Below, in pieces: positions 26,308 through 34,071 of a stretch of DNA of 64,000 bases; the stretch's first letter is position 1, and every line of letters begins with the position of its first letter. The notes under the pieces were generated by a model. That model had not been told where the DNA came from. It was given only the letters and a program-made list of their open reading frames with translations, and did no database searches. Position numbers and translations under genes: made by a program. The DNA lies in NCBI GenBank assembly GCA_039029135.1, contig JBCCGT010000002.1, positions 124,001-188,000 of the forward strand. Reading direction: 5' to 3'. The DNA is from JALZVT01 sp039029135 (lineage in GTDB: Bacteria > Pseudomonadota > Gammaproteobacteria > Pseudomonadales > Azotimanducaceae).

Positions 26308-28620
26308 GTGCACTTACTTGCGAAAATCGGCTGCCATGGCGCCGTGGCAGCCGCGCTGCTGCCTTGGGCGCTGCCCGCCTTCGCCGCAGACAGCGAGCGT
26401 TCGGAGATCGAGGAAATCATCGTCGTCGGCACCAAGCAGGGTCTGTCCGTGCAGGACACCGTCAGCTCGGTGTCGGTCTACGACGAGGAACGCATGGCGC
26501 GCGAGGTGGTCTTCGAGCTGGACGACATCTTCCTGCGCTCGGCGAACGTCAGTTCCTCTGGCTTCACCGGCGGGCTGTCCATTCGCGGCGTCGCCCGCAA
26601 CGGCGTCGGATTCTCGGGCAGCGGCAACACGTCGAACATCTACATCAACGGCGCGCCCATCTCCGACCAGGCGACAGGCGGCATTGAGAGCCTCTGGGAC
26701 GTAGCCCAGGTGGAGATCCTGCGCGGCCCGCAGTCGACCGTGCAGGGACGCAACTCGCTGGCGGGCGCCATCGTGGTCACGACCAAACGCCCCGACTACG
26801 AAACCGATGCGGCCGCCCGGGTGCGCTACGGCGAGCTGGGCACGCGCCAGTACTCGGCCGCCGTCGGCGGCGGACTCATCGACGGCCTGCTCGCCGGACG
26901 CGTGAGCATCGATCATCAGGAGTACGACGGCGAGGTCGAATACGCGTCAACGGGTACCGACGCCCACAAGCTGCGCGGCACCACCTATAGAGGCTCGGTG
27001 TTGTTCGAGCCGGTCGACAGCACGAGCCTGCTGTTCATTGCGGAGCGAATCGAGACCCTGAACCGCGATCAGAACACCGCGAGCCCGCCGGGTGCGTTCG
27101 GCACGCCTGAACAGATCGCGTTCGACCCGTTCGACGGCGTCGGCCATCAGATTCCGCAGGAGTTCGACTACGAGGTCGACCGCTTCATGCTGCAGGCCGA
27201 CGTCGAACTAACCGACGAGCTGTCGCTCGTCGCTGTCGGCACGATCGAGGACTCGTTCAACGATCGCATCTTCGGTAACCCGTTCGACCTCACCCAGTTT
27301 CCGAACGCGAGCAACGCGACCTTCGATACCAATACCGATACCAAGTCCGCAGAGCTGCGCCTCGAGTACCTTGGTGAAAAGGTGTCCGGCCGGGTCGGCG
27401 CCTACTACTTCGAGGAAGACACCAGCAACGAGGTGACCGGTTTTCTGGACGTCGGCGCCATCGTGCCGGTCACCCCGCCAACGACCGCCTCGATCGTCGC
27501 CTTGTTCGCGCAGGACACGGAAAACTACGCGTTCTTCACGGAATGGCGCTACGAGCCGAACGCGAGCTGGGCGTTCGACGTGGGCGTTCGCTACGACAAC
27601 GAGGAAAACCTCAATCCGGGCGTGGTCGGCGACATCCAGCTCGACGAGCCGAGCTGTACCGTCGCTCCCTTCGTACCGGGCATCGGCGGCCTGCCCTGCG
27701 CCGCCCTGCTGCCGCCACCGAGCGACGACGGGCTGGTGGCGGCGGAGTTCGACGCCTGGCTGCCGCGCGCGGCGATCACCTATCGGTTCGACGAATTCCG
27801 CTCGCTGTCGTTCTCGGTCCAGCGCGGCTATCGCGCCGGCGGCGCGTTTCTGTTCGAGGACCGCGCCGCACCCGCGGGTACGCCCCCGGAGCTGCGAACG
27901 TTCGGCCCCGAGTTCATCTGGAACTACGAGATCGCGCTGCGCTCCGAGTGGTTCGACCAGCGTCTGCTGGTGAACGCCAACGCGTATCTGTCGGACTGGA
28001 CCGACCAGCAAGTGACCATCACCGGACCGACCGGCATCAACGACAACGAGACGGTGAACGTCGGCGAATCGGAGCTGAAAGGCGTCGAGATCGAGGCGCA
28101 GTGGTTCGCCAATGACAGCTGGGAGTTCTTTGCGACGCTCGGCCTGTCGGATACCGAGTTCAAGGACTTTCCGTTCGCGGTCGACGCCGATGGCAATCCG
28201 CTCAACCCCGGCGATCCGCAGTTCGCGAATCTGCGCGGCAACGAGTTCCAGATCGCACCGGCGATCACCGGCTCGGTGGGCGCCTACTACCGCAACGAGC
28301 TGGGTTGGTTTGCCGACGTCACGCTGAGCTACACCGACAGCGGCTACTCCGACATCTTCAATCTCGACGAGGACGAGTTCGACGCCCAGACGATCACCAA
28401 CGTTCGGGTGGGCTACGGCGCCGACCGATTCCGCGTCTTCGTCTACGCCAACAACCTGTTCGATGATCGCGCGAGCACCGAATCCAACTTCGTCAACGTC
28501 AACCCGGAGCCGACCACCAACCCGGACGGCTCCGTGACCCAGATCGAGGTGTTCCCCAACCCGTTCATCCGCATCAACCGGCCGCGTGTGATCGGCGTGC
28601 AGTTGGAAGTGAACATCTAG
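26308..28620 (+). CDS. TonB-dependent receptor, siderophore-like
   Basis: 770 residues: signal peptide ending AFA, TonB box EEIIVVGTK, plug with LSIRGVARNGVGFSG, NIYINGAPIS and the diagnostic VEILRGPQSTVQGRNSLAGAIVVTTKRP. A long barrel follows and ends RPRVIGVQLEVNI. The pattern is that of Fe-siderophore or general TonB receptors rather than the heme subfamily. The start is GTG 26308 with GGGG seven bases upstream. It is monocistronic behind a candidate Fur box. The ligand is unknown. Confidence 0.92.
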   Translation: MHLLAKIGCHGAVAAALLPWALPAFAADSERSEIEEIIVVGTKQGLSVQDTVSSVSVYDEERMAREVVFELDDIFLRSANVSSSGFTGGLSIRGVARNGVGFSGSGNTSNIYINGAPISDQATGGIESLWDVAQVEILRGPQSTVQGRNSLAGAIVVTTKRPDYETDAAARVRYGELGTRQYSAAVGGGLIDGLLAGRVSIDHQEYDGEVEYASTGTDAHKLRGTTYRGSVLFEPVDSTSLLFIAERIETLNRDQNTASPPGAFGTPEQIAFDPFDGVGHQIPQEFDYEVDRFMLQADVELTDELSLVAVGTIEDSFNDRIFGNPFDLTQFPNASNATFDTNTDTKSAELRLEYLGEKVSGRVGAYYFEEDTSNEVTGFLDVGAIVPVTPPTTASIVALFAQDTENYAFFTEWRYEPNASWAFDVGVRYDNEENLNPGVVGDIQLDEPSCTVAPFVPGIGGLPCAALLPPPSDDGLVAAEFDAWLPRAAITYRFDEFRSLSFSVQRGYRAGGAFLFEDRAAPAGTPPELRTFGPEFIWNYEIALRSEWFDQRLLVNANAYLSDWTDQQVTITGPTGINDNETVNVGESELKGVEIEAQWFANDSWEFFATLGLSDTEFKDFPFAVDADGNPLNPGDPQFANLRGNEFQIAPAITGSVGAYYRNELGWFADVTLSYTDSGYSDIFNLDEDEFDAQTITNVRVGYGADRFRVFVYANNLFDDRASTESNFVNVNPEPTTNPDGSVTQIEVFPNPFIRINRPRVIGVQLEVNI

Positions 28621-28791
28621 TTCCGTCACCTGCGCCCGAAGGGGCGGTCGCCGTACACTGGCCGACGCCCCAGCCGGGCTGCTGCACCTGTTCGGCAGCG
28701 GCACTCGTGAAACCTAACAGATCATTGCCAAGCGGCTCGGCGACGCCGAGAATCGGTTCGAATCCGCGGACCAACCAGATTAGGGAGTCTC

Positions 28792-29208
28792 ATGGAGACG
28801 CCGATGCGCAAGATCGTCTTATGCGGGCTGCTCGCCCTCACTGGACTACTCACTGGCTGCGGCAACGGCCCCTTTTTCGTGCTGCCCGGCGGTGCACTCG
28901 AAGGCGCCGTCGCGACGGAACCCGTGAGCGATTGGTCGTTTCTGGACTCGCGGTTCGTGCATCTGGAAACCAACGCGGATGCGCCCTATTCCGTTGAACT
29001 GAACTACATCGTGCGCGACGGCGCCCTGTACCTCGATCCTTCGGAGGGCAAGCGCTGGCTCGAAGACCTGCGCCGCAATCCAAACGCCCGCGTGCGTTTC
29101 GGCGAGACGATCTATCCGGTCACCGCCGTGCTGGTGGGTGAACCCGGCGAGCTGCCGGGATTCGACAGCGATCGTTTCATCTATCGTCTGGATTACGCGG
29201 CACCCTGA
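28792..29208 (+). CDS. Lipoprotein with split-barrel-like domain
   Basis: 138 residues with a type II signal peptide and lipobox LTGC (Cys about residue 22). The remaining 115 residues include YIVRDGALYLDPSEGKRWLEDLRRNPNARVRFGETIYPVTAVLV. This resembles flavin/F420-binding split-barrel proteins (DUF385/PPOX-like) but is too short to assign with certainty. The start is ATG 28792; ATG 28804 would also leave the lipobox intact. No operon partner is obvious. Confidence 0.65.
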   Translation: METPMRKIVLCGLLALTGLLTGCGNGPFFVLPGGALEGAVATEPVSDWSFLDSRFVHLETNADAPYSVELNYIVRDGALYLDPSEGKRWLEDLRRNPNARVRFGETIYPVTAVLVGEPGELPGFDSDRFIYRLDYAAP

Positions 29209-29321
29209 CGGGCGTCGCGGTCGCCCGAAACGATGCCTGAGGGCAGCACAATGGCCATCGCAGCCTGCCGCGGCCGCGGACAATCCGCGAGATTCGTGAG
29301 CATCGTCCGACTCTCAAGAAC

Positions 29322-30341
29322 ATGGCGCTAGCGATCACTGCGGCGCTTATCGCGATCATCCTCTGGGTGGCCTTTGAGAAACGCCGTCGCCGCACTACCC
29401 CGCTAAAGGGCGGAATCGACCGTACGCGCACGCTGCCGCACAGCGAACCGTTGGAGCTGTACAGCAACAGCTTCTCGCACTGCTCCCGCAAGGTGCGGCT
29501 CGTTCTAGCGGAACTCGATCTGCGAGCAAAGCACCATGCGATCGATCTGATCGAAACGGGCGCGTATCAGACCGTCAGCCTCGCGTATCTGGCCGTCAAC
29601 CCGGCGGGTCTCGTGCCCACGTTGGTGCACCAGGGACACCCGGTCTACGAATCCGATGACATTCTCGCGTACGCGCAATCGCTCGCCGGCAGCGACGCCC
29701 AGCAGCTCGTGCCTGACGATGAATCGCTGCGAGCGGAGATGAACGGTTGGCTAGATTTTTGCGCCATCGTCAGCGCGAACCTTATGGGCGACAAAGGGGG
29801 GCGCGCCGGGGCCTGTATCCCCGGCTTGACGATGCCGATATTCGCGACCTGCATTCGATGGGTACCGCTCGCGAAGATACTGCCAGGATTCGCCTACCAC
29901 TCGCGCATTGCCAGCCCGGCTCTGTTTACGACCTTCAAGATTCTGGGGCTGCGTGGCGCGATGCGCCTGCCGGCACTACGGAAACTGATCCACAGCAGCC
30001 GTGACCACATGGACAAGCATCTGGCGACGCTCGACGATGCCCTGAGCAGCCGCGAGGGCGCGTGGCTCCTGGGCGAGCGCTTCAGTCTGGCGGACATTTC
30101 CGTGGGTTGCCTGCTGCTGCGGCTCGAGGAAACCGCCTGGCTCGACTGGTTCACGCAGGACGGCCGCTTCCCCGCAGTAGCGCACTACTATGAACGCATC
30201 AAGACGCGACCCGCCTGGTCCGCAGCCATTTCCGCGCACGCCCATCCGATCGTTGATCGGGCGTCTGCCTATCTGCGGGGGCTGGCGCGCACCGATCCGG
30301 CGCTGGCGGAGCTGATCTACGGCGCTCGAGCCGGACGCTAG
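29322..30341 (+). CDS. Membrane-anchored glutathione S-transferase-like protein
   Basis: 339 residues. An N-terminal transmembrane helix (about 2-18) is followed by RRRR and then an N-terminal thioredoxin-fold GST domain. That domain has LYSNSFSHCSRKVRLVLAELDL (catalytic-region Cys about residue 54), NPAGLVPTLVHQGHPVYESDDILAY with the cis-Pro and SD motif, and the helical C-terminal domain LLGERFSLADISVGCLLLRLE. GSTs conjugate or reduce substrates with glutathione. The membrane anchor is unusual for bacterial GSTs. It is convergent with the response regulator gene, sharing 4 bases. Confidence 0.87.
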   Translation: MALAITAALIAIILWVAFEKRRRRTTPLKGGIDRTRTLPHSEPLELYSNSFSHCSRKVRLVLAELDLRAKHHAIDLIETGAYQTVSLAYLAVNPAGLVPTLVHQGHPVYESDDILAYAQSLAGSDAQQLVPDDESLRAEMNGWLDFCAIVSANLMGDKGGRAGACIPGLTMPIFATCIRWVPLAKILPGFAYHSRIASPALFTTFKILGLRGAMRLPALRKLIHSSRDHMDKHLATLDDALSSREGAWLLGERFSLADISVGCLLLRLEETAWLDWFTQDGRFPAVAHYYERIKTRPAWSAAISAHAHPIVDRASAYLRGLARTDPALAELIYGARAGR

Positions 30342-31060
30342 AACGCGATCATCCCGCTACGCGCGGCCTCGAACACCGCCTCGCCGCGCGAGCTGACCTG
30401 CAGCTTGCCGTAGATCTGGCGCACGTGAAACGACACGGTATGAATCGAAATCTCGAGCTCGCTCGCGGTCTCTAAATAGGAGCTGCCGCGCGCCAGATGC
30501 TGCAGCACCTCGAGTTCACGAGGGCTCAGCGGGTCGAGCGCATCCTCGCGCTCCCGATGCGCGGAGCGCACTCTGCGCAGCAGATGACCGGCGATCGCGG
30601 AGCTCAGTGGTGCGTGACCGGCCAGCGCGTCCTGGATGCTGGCGACGATGCGTTCCGCGGGCTCGTCTTTAGTGAGGTAGCCAACGGCGCCCGCCTCGAT
30701 CGCAGAGAGGACGTTAGCCGCGTCGTCCGCCAGCGACAGCACCAGGGTCTTGGCCGGCGCCGCACGAGCGATCAGCGGCAGTCCGGACTCGTGCCCCAGA
30801 CAGAGGTCCAGCAGCAGCAGATCGAAACAGCGCTCGTCGACGAGTCGCGTTGCCGATTCCAAATCGGCCGCCGTGCCCGCGAGTTCGAAGTCGGGATGCG
30901 CCATCAGCAGGTGACTGAGTCCCTGTCGCGTCTGCTCATCGTCTTCGACGACGATCACGTCGTACACACGCTCCATTGTCCGTTCCATCGCTCGTTCCAT
31001 TGCCCGTTCGATTGCCTGTTCTATCGCCCTTTCCATGGCGCGTTCCATCGTGCGTTCCAT
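30338..31060 (-). CDS. NarL/LuxR-type response regulator with tetrapeptide-repeat N-terminus
   Basis: 240 residues. The first 32 residues are eight tandem M/I-E-R/Q-A/T/V units. The receiver domain follows (DVIVVEDDEQ acidic pocket, phospho-acceptor Asp in LLLLDLCLG, Lys in GYLTKDE). The C-terminal LuxR helix-turn-helix is LSPRELEVLQHLARGSSYLETASELEISIHTVSFHVRQIYGKL. The start chosen is ATG 31060 because GGGAG lies 8 bases upstream; any ATG of the repeat, down to 30976, could also initiate. It is divergent from the histidine kinase, its evident partner. Targets are unknown. Confidence 0.88.
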   Translation of the reverse strand: MERTMERAMERAIEQAIERAMERAMERTMERVYDVIVVEDDEQTRQGLSHLLMAHPDFELAGTAADLESATRLVDERCFDLLLLDLCLGHESGLPLIARAAPAKTLVLSLADDAANVLSAIEAGAVGYLTKDEPAERIVASIQDALAGHAPLSSAIAGHLLRRVRSAHREREDALDPLSPRELEVLQHLARGSSYLETASELEISIHTVSFHVRQIYGKLQVSSRGEAVFEAARSGMIAF

Positions 31061-31072
31061 GGCGCGTTCTCC
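30965..31072 (-). repeat. 12-bp tandem repeat in the response regulator 5' end
   Basis: Nine imperfect 12-base units, most reading ATGGAACG plus four variable bases on the minus strand. The outermost unit (31061-31072) reads GGAGAACGCGCC and supplies the ribosome site instead of a start codon. Changes in copy number would keep the reading frame and alter only the length of the N-terminal extension. Confidence 0.85.
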
Positions 31073-31223
31073 CACGACACCATTTGCGTATTGTGGCCAA
31101 ATCGCCGCGCGGCGCGCACCCGTTAATTCATGTAGGTGCGCGCGGCAGGGTTTCACCGAATAATGCTCGTTCGCTGCCACGCTCGGCCTGACTCCCAGTC
31201 GAGGGATTTGTCACAATCGTTCG

Positions 31224-33068
31224 ATGCGCTCCACCCTGCGATTCCTGAGCCTGCCGGTCGTCGCGGCTGCCGCGACGCTGTGGCTGTGCGCGCTGATCAA
31301 CGCCATAGAACCGGACGTTCCGGCGATCGAGGTCGTCGAGGGTCAGGCCGTCGCCACCCCCGATCTGAGCGCGATCGATCCAGACGCGTGGGAGCAGCTG
31401 ACGCTGCCCGTCAGGCTCTGCGTGTACGTCAACTGCAAACAGCCCTATGAGCTGGTGCGCTTGCCGCTCAACCTCGACGCCGTGCCCACTCAGCCCTGGG
31501 TGCTGTTCGTTCCCAACCTAGAGAGCGCCGCCGTCCTGTTCGTCAACGGCGTGCGCGTGCGAGCGACCGGTTCGCTCGAACCGCCAGTCGAAACCACGGC
31601 CAACCGACCCGTCCGAATGCAGCTACCGTCCGGTCTCCTGCGCCCCGGTGAGAACAGCGTGCATCTGCTCATCGCGGAGCGATTCTGGGGCGTCGGCAAA
31701 CTCAGCAGACTGTATCTCGGACCAGCGTCGGCCATCGACGCCGCCTGGCGGATGCATCGACTCGTGCGCGTCGACGGCATCCTGTGGGGAACGGCCATGG
31801 TGTTCGCGCTATCGCTGGTGTCGCTGCTCGCGTGGTGGCGCAACCGTAGCGAGTCGATCCTGCTGTGGTTCGCGCTGCTCGGCTGCACCTACGCGGCGCG
31901 CAGCCTGAGCGGCATCGCGACGACACAGATCGGCCCGCTGCACTGGGACATCGGGCTGACCTACGGCGTTACTTTCGCGCTGATCGCGACGAGCCTCAAC
32001 TTCGCAACGCACTATGCTGATATGCGCTGGCCGCGCATCGAGCGCCTGGTGCTGCTGCTGATCGTCCCGGCCACGCTGTACATCGCGTGGCTCGCGACCG
32101 CCAGCCCGCGCGCGGCCATCATCACCGGCAATCAAATCATCCGCCTCGGCGGCGTGGCGATCGTGCTCGCCGTGCTCGCGCTGATCATGCGCAAAACCCT
32201 GACCGAGCGGTCGACCCGCGATGCTCTCGTGCTCGCGGGGCTCGTCACCGCGGCGACGACAGTCATCTGGGACATCGTCCAGTCGTGGCCGCCTGGACTA
32301 CTGAACGTACCCATGGCGCAGGTCGGCATGCTGCCGCTGGTATTGGTTTTCGCGATCGAACTGGCCAATCGCTACAGCGACAGTCGGCGCGCGCTGGAAC
32401 AAAACAATGCGCGTTTGGCGGACACCCTGAGCGCGCGCGAGGCCGAGCTGCGCGAAAGCTACGAGCGCCTCGCCGAGGCGCGCCAGGCCGCCGCCGTCGC
32501 CGGCGAACGGCAGCGAATACTGCGCGACGTGCACGACGGTTTCGGCGGCCGTCTGGCGGGCCTGTCGCTGAAACTGCGCAGCGGCGAGCAGGCGCCGGAA
32601 CAGACCCAGGCGGCGATCGACGAAAGCCTGCGCGATCTGCGCCTGATGCTGAACGCGCTCGACACGGTGCCCGACGATCTGGCGCTGGCGCTGGGCTCGC
32701 TGCGCACGCAGCTTCAGCCCTGGGTGGAGGGCCACGGTCTGGAGCTGCGCTGGCGCAACGCGCTGGCGCAGCCCATCGCGTTCGACGGCAACGCGACGCT
32801 CGACATCTATCGCACCATTCAGGAGGCATGTAGCAACGCGATTCGGCATTCGGGCGCCAGCGTGATTCGAATCGACGCGAGCACGCTGCCGGGCGGCCAC
32901 AGGATCACGATCGCGGACAACGGTCGCTGGCGTCCGTCGGATCGAGAGGGCCGCGGGCTCGGTCACATGCGCGAACGTGCGGCGCGCATCGCGGGCACGC
33001 TTGAGATCGCGCCCGGCGACTCCGGCACCACGGTAACGCTGGAACTGCCGTTTCAGTCCGCGGGCTAG
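31224..33068 (+). CDS. 7TM sensor histidine kinase (7TMR-DISM/NarX-like)
   Basis: 614 residues. A signal or anchor helix is followed by an extracytoplasmic jelly-roll-like domain (about 60-185) and seven predicted membrane helices (about 193-385). A coiled coil then leads to the HisKA_3 dimerisation domain (ERQRILRDVHDGFGGRLAGLSLKL, His about residue 438). The HATPase domain has the N-box EACSNAIRHSG, G1 DNGRW and G2 GRGLGHMRERA. It phosphorylates the divergently encoded response regulator. The signal is unknown; the periplasmic fold suggests a carbohydrate-like or small ligand. Confidence 0.92.
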   Translation: MRSTLRFLSLPVVAAAATLWLCALINAIEPDVPAIEVVEGQAVATPDLSAIDPDAWEQLTLPVRLCVYVNCKQPYELVRLPLNLDAVPTQPWVLFVPNLESAAVLFVNGVRVRATGSLEPPVETTANRPVRMQLPSGLLRPGENSVHLLIAERFWGVGKLSRLYLGPASAIDAAWRMHRLVRVDGILWGTAMVFALSLVSLLAWWRNRSESILLWFALLGCTYAARSLSGIATTQIGPLHWDIGLTYGVTFALIATSLNFATHYADMRWPRIERLVLLLIVPATLYIAWLATASPRAAIITGNQIIRLGGVAIVLAVLALIMRKTLTERSTRDALVLAGLVTAATTVIWDIVQSWPPGLLNVPMAQVGMLPLVLVFAIELANRYSDSRRALEQNNARLADTLSAREAELRESYERLAEARQAAAVAGERQRILRDVHDGFGGRLAGLSLKLRSGEQAPEQTQAAIDESLRDLRLMLNALDTVPDDLALALGSLRTQLQPWVEGHGLELRWRNALAQPIAFDGNATLDIYRTIQEACSNAIRHSGASVIRIDASTLPGGHRITIADNGRWRPSDREGRGLGHMRERAARIAGTLEIAPGDSGTTVTLELPFQSAG

Positions 33069-33186
33069 CGCGCAGCCCGTCACAACTCCTGCCCGCGGCC
33101 GCGGGGCACCTACACGAATTGGCGGTCACAACGGCCACAGTGCGCCCTAGCCTGTCGGTTCCTTTGCAGTTTCAAGGAACTAACCC

Positions 33187-33957
33187 ATGCGATCCCTAAC
33201 CAAGCCCATCGGCTTTGTATCGATACTGCTGCTGGCGACGTCCGCCCACGCGGCACGCCAGGCCGACCTCAACGTCGGCGTGCAGGCCCAAAGCGAAGTG
33301 TCCACCGGCGCGGCGTTCACCAGCGTCGTGCAGGTGAACAACGCCGGCACGCGCAACGCGCGCAACGTCGTCACGACCGTGAACCTGCCCGCCAGCGTGC
33401 TGGTGCTGACGGCGCCGGCGAACTGCGGCCTCAGCGGCAGCGTCGCGACCTGCACGCTCAATCGTCTGCGCAAGAACCACTCGATCAGCTACGAATTCGA
33501 GCTCGAGGCACCGCCGACGGCGGAGACGCTGAACATCTCGGCCATGTCGACCACGACTAGCCGGGAGGCGAACATCGGCAATAACTCGGCCGGCGTCGCG
33601 GTGGCGGTCGTGGAAGAGCCGGATCCCGAATTCATCATCAGCGCGCCCGTATCGATGACCGCGGAAGCCTGCATCGGCTCGATCCCGCTCGTGTGGAGCC
33701 AGTGCACGCCGGGCAGCCTGATTGCGCAGGCTCTGGTGCTGAACGGCGACAACACGGTGACGACGTTCAACCCGGCGTATGAGGGGACGTGGCAGCAGAC
33801 GGGCAGCAGCGACCTGACCATGACCTTCGTGTCGGTCACCAATCAGCAGGTGGCGATGGTCATGACGGGACAGGCATCGTCGGCGACCTGCTTCCAGGGC
33901 ACGGCTACCTACCCGCAGACGGGCTACTTCGGCGCCTGGCAGGCCTGCACGCCGTAA
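33187..33957 (+). CDS. Secreted protein with DUF11/CARDB-like beta domain
   Basis: 256 residues: a signal peptide ending AHAA, then an Ig-like domain (about 27-135) resembling DUF11/CARDB repeats (FTSVVQVNNAGTRNARNVVTTVNLPASVLV ... NIGNNSAGVAVAV). A Cys-containing C-terminal half (four Cys) has no recognised family. AAGGA lies 8 bases before ATG 33187. It stands alone after the two-component system. A surface or adhesion role is possible but not supported by a specific motif. Confidence 0.7.
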   Translation: MRSLTKPIGFVSILLLATSAHAARQADLNVGVQAQSEVSTGAAFTSVVQVNNAGTRNARNVVTTVNLPASVLVLTAPANCGLSGSVATCTLNRLRKNHSISYEFELEAPPTAETLNISAMSTTTSREANIGNNSAGVAVAVVEEPDPEFIISAPVSMTAEACIGSIPLVWSQCTPGSLIAQALVLNGDNTVTTFNPAYEGTWQQTGSSDLTMTFVSVTNQQVAMVMTGQASSATCFQGTATYPQTGYFGAWQACTP

Positions 33958-34039
33958 GTCACCGAAGAGTAACGACAAAAGGACTTGCAGCCACTCCGCC
34001 GCGCAGTCGCTCCAGGGACGGAGCGTCGGCGGCGACCTC

Positions 34040-34070
34040 AGACGGCGAAACCGGCAGCGGTTCGCCGTCT
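34040..34070. terminator. Bidirectional terminator-like hairpin
   Basis: Arms 34040-34052 and 34059-34070 pair almost perfectly (one bulged A) around a 6-base loop. It lies between two convergent genes and touches the stop codon of the TPP-enzyme gene (34072). There is no strong T-run. Position and stability favour a transcription end for both strands. Confidence 0.65.
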
Positions 34071-34071
34071 C

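Noticed and set aside
28725..28790. A functional tRNA gene
   Set aside because: The T-stem has only three pairs and no matching acceptor stem, D-arm or anticodon arm can be formed; kept only as a fragment finding.
30965..31072. CRISPR-like array
   Set aside because: Units are 12 bases, contiguous, coding and without spacers; this is a coding tandem repeat.
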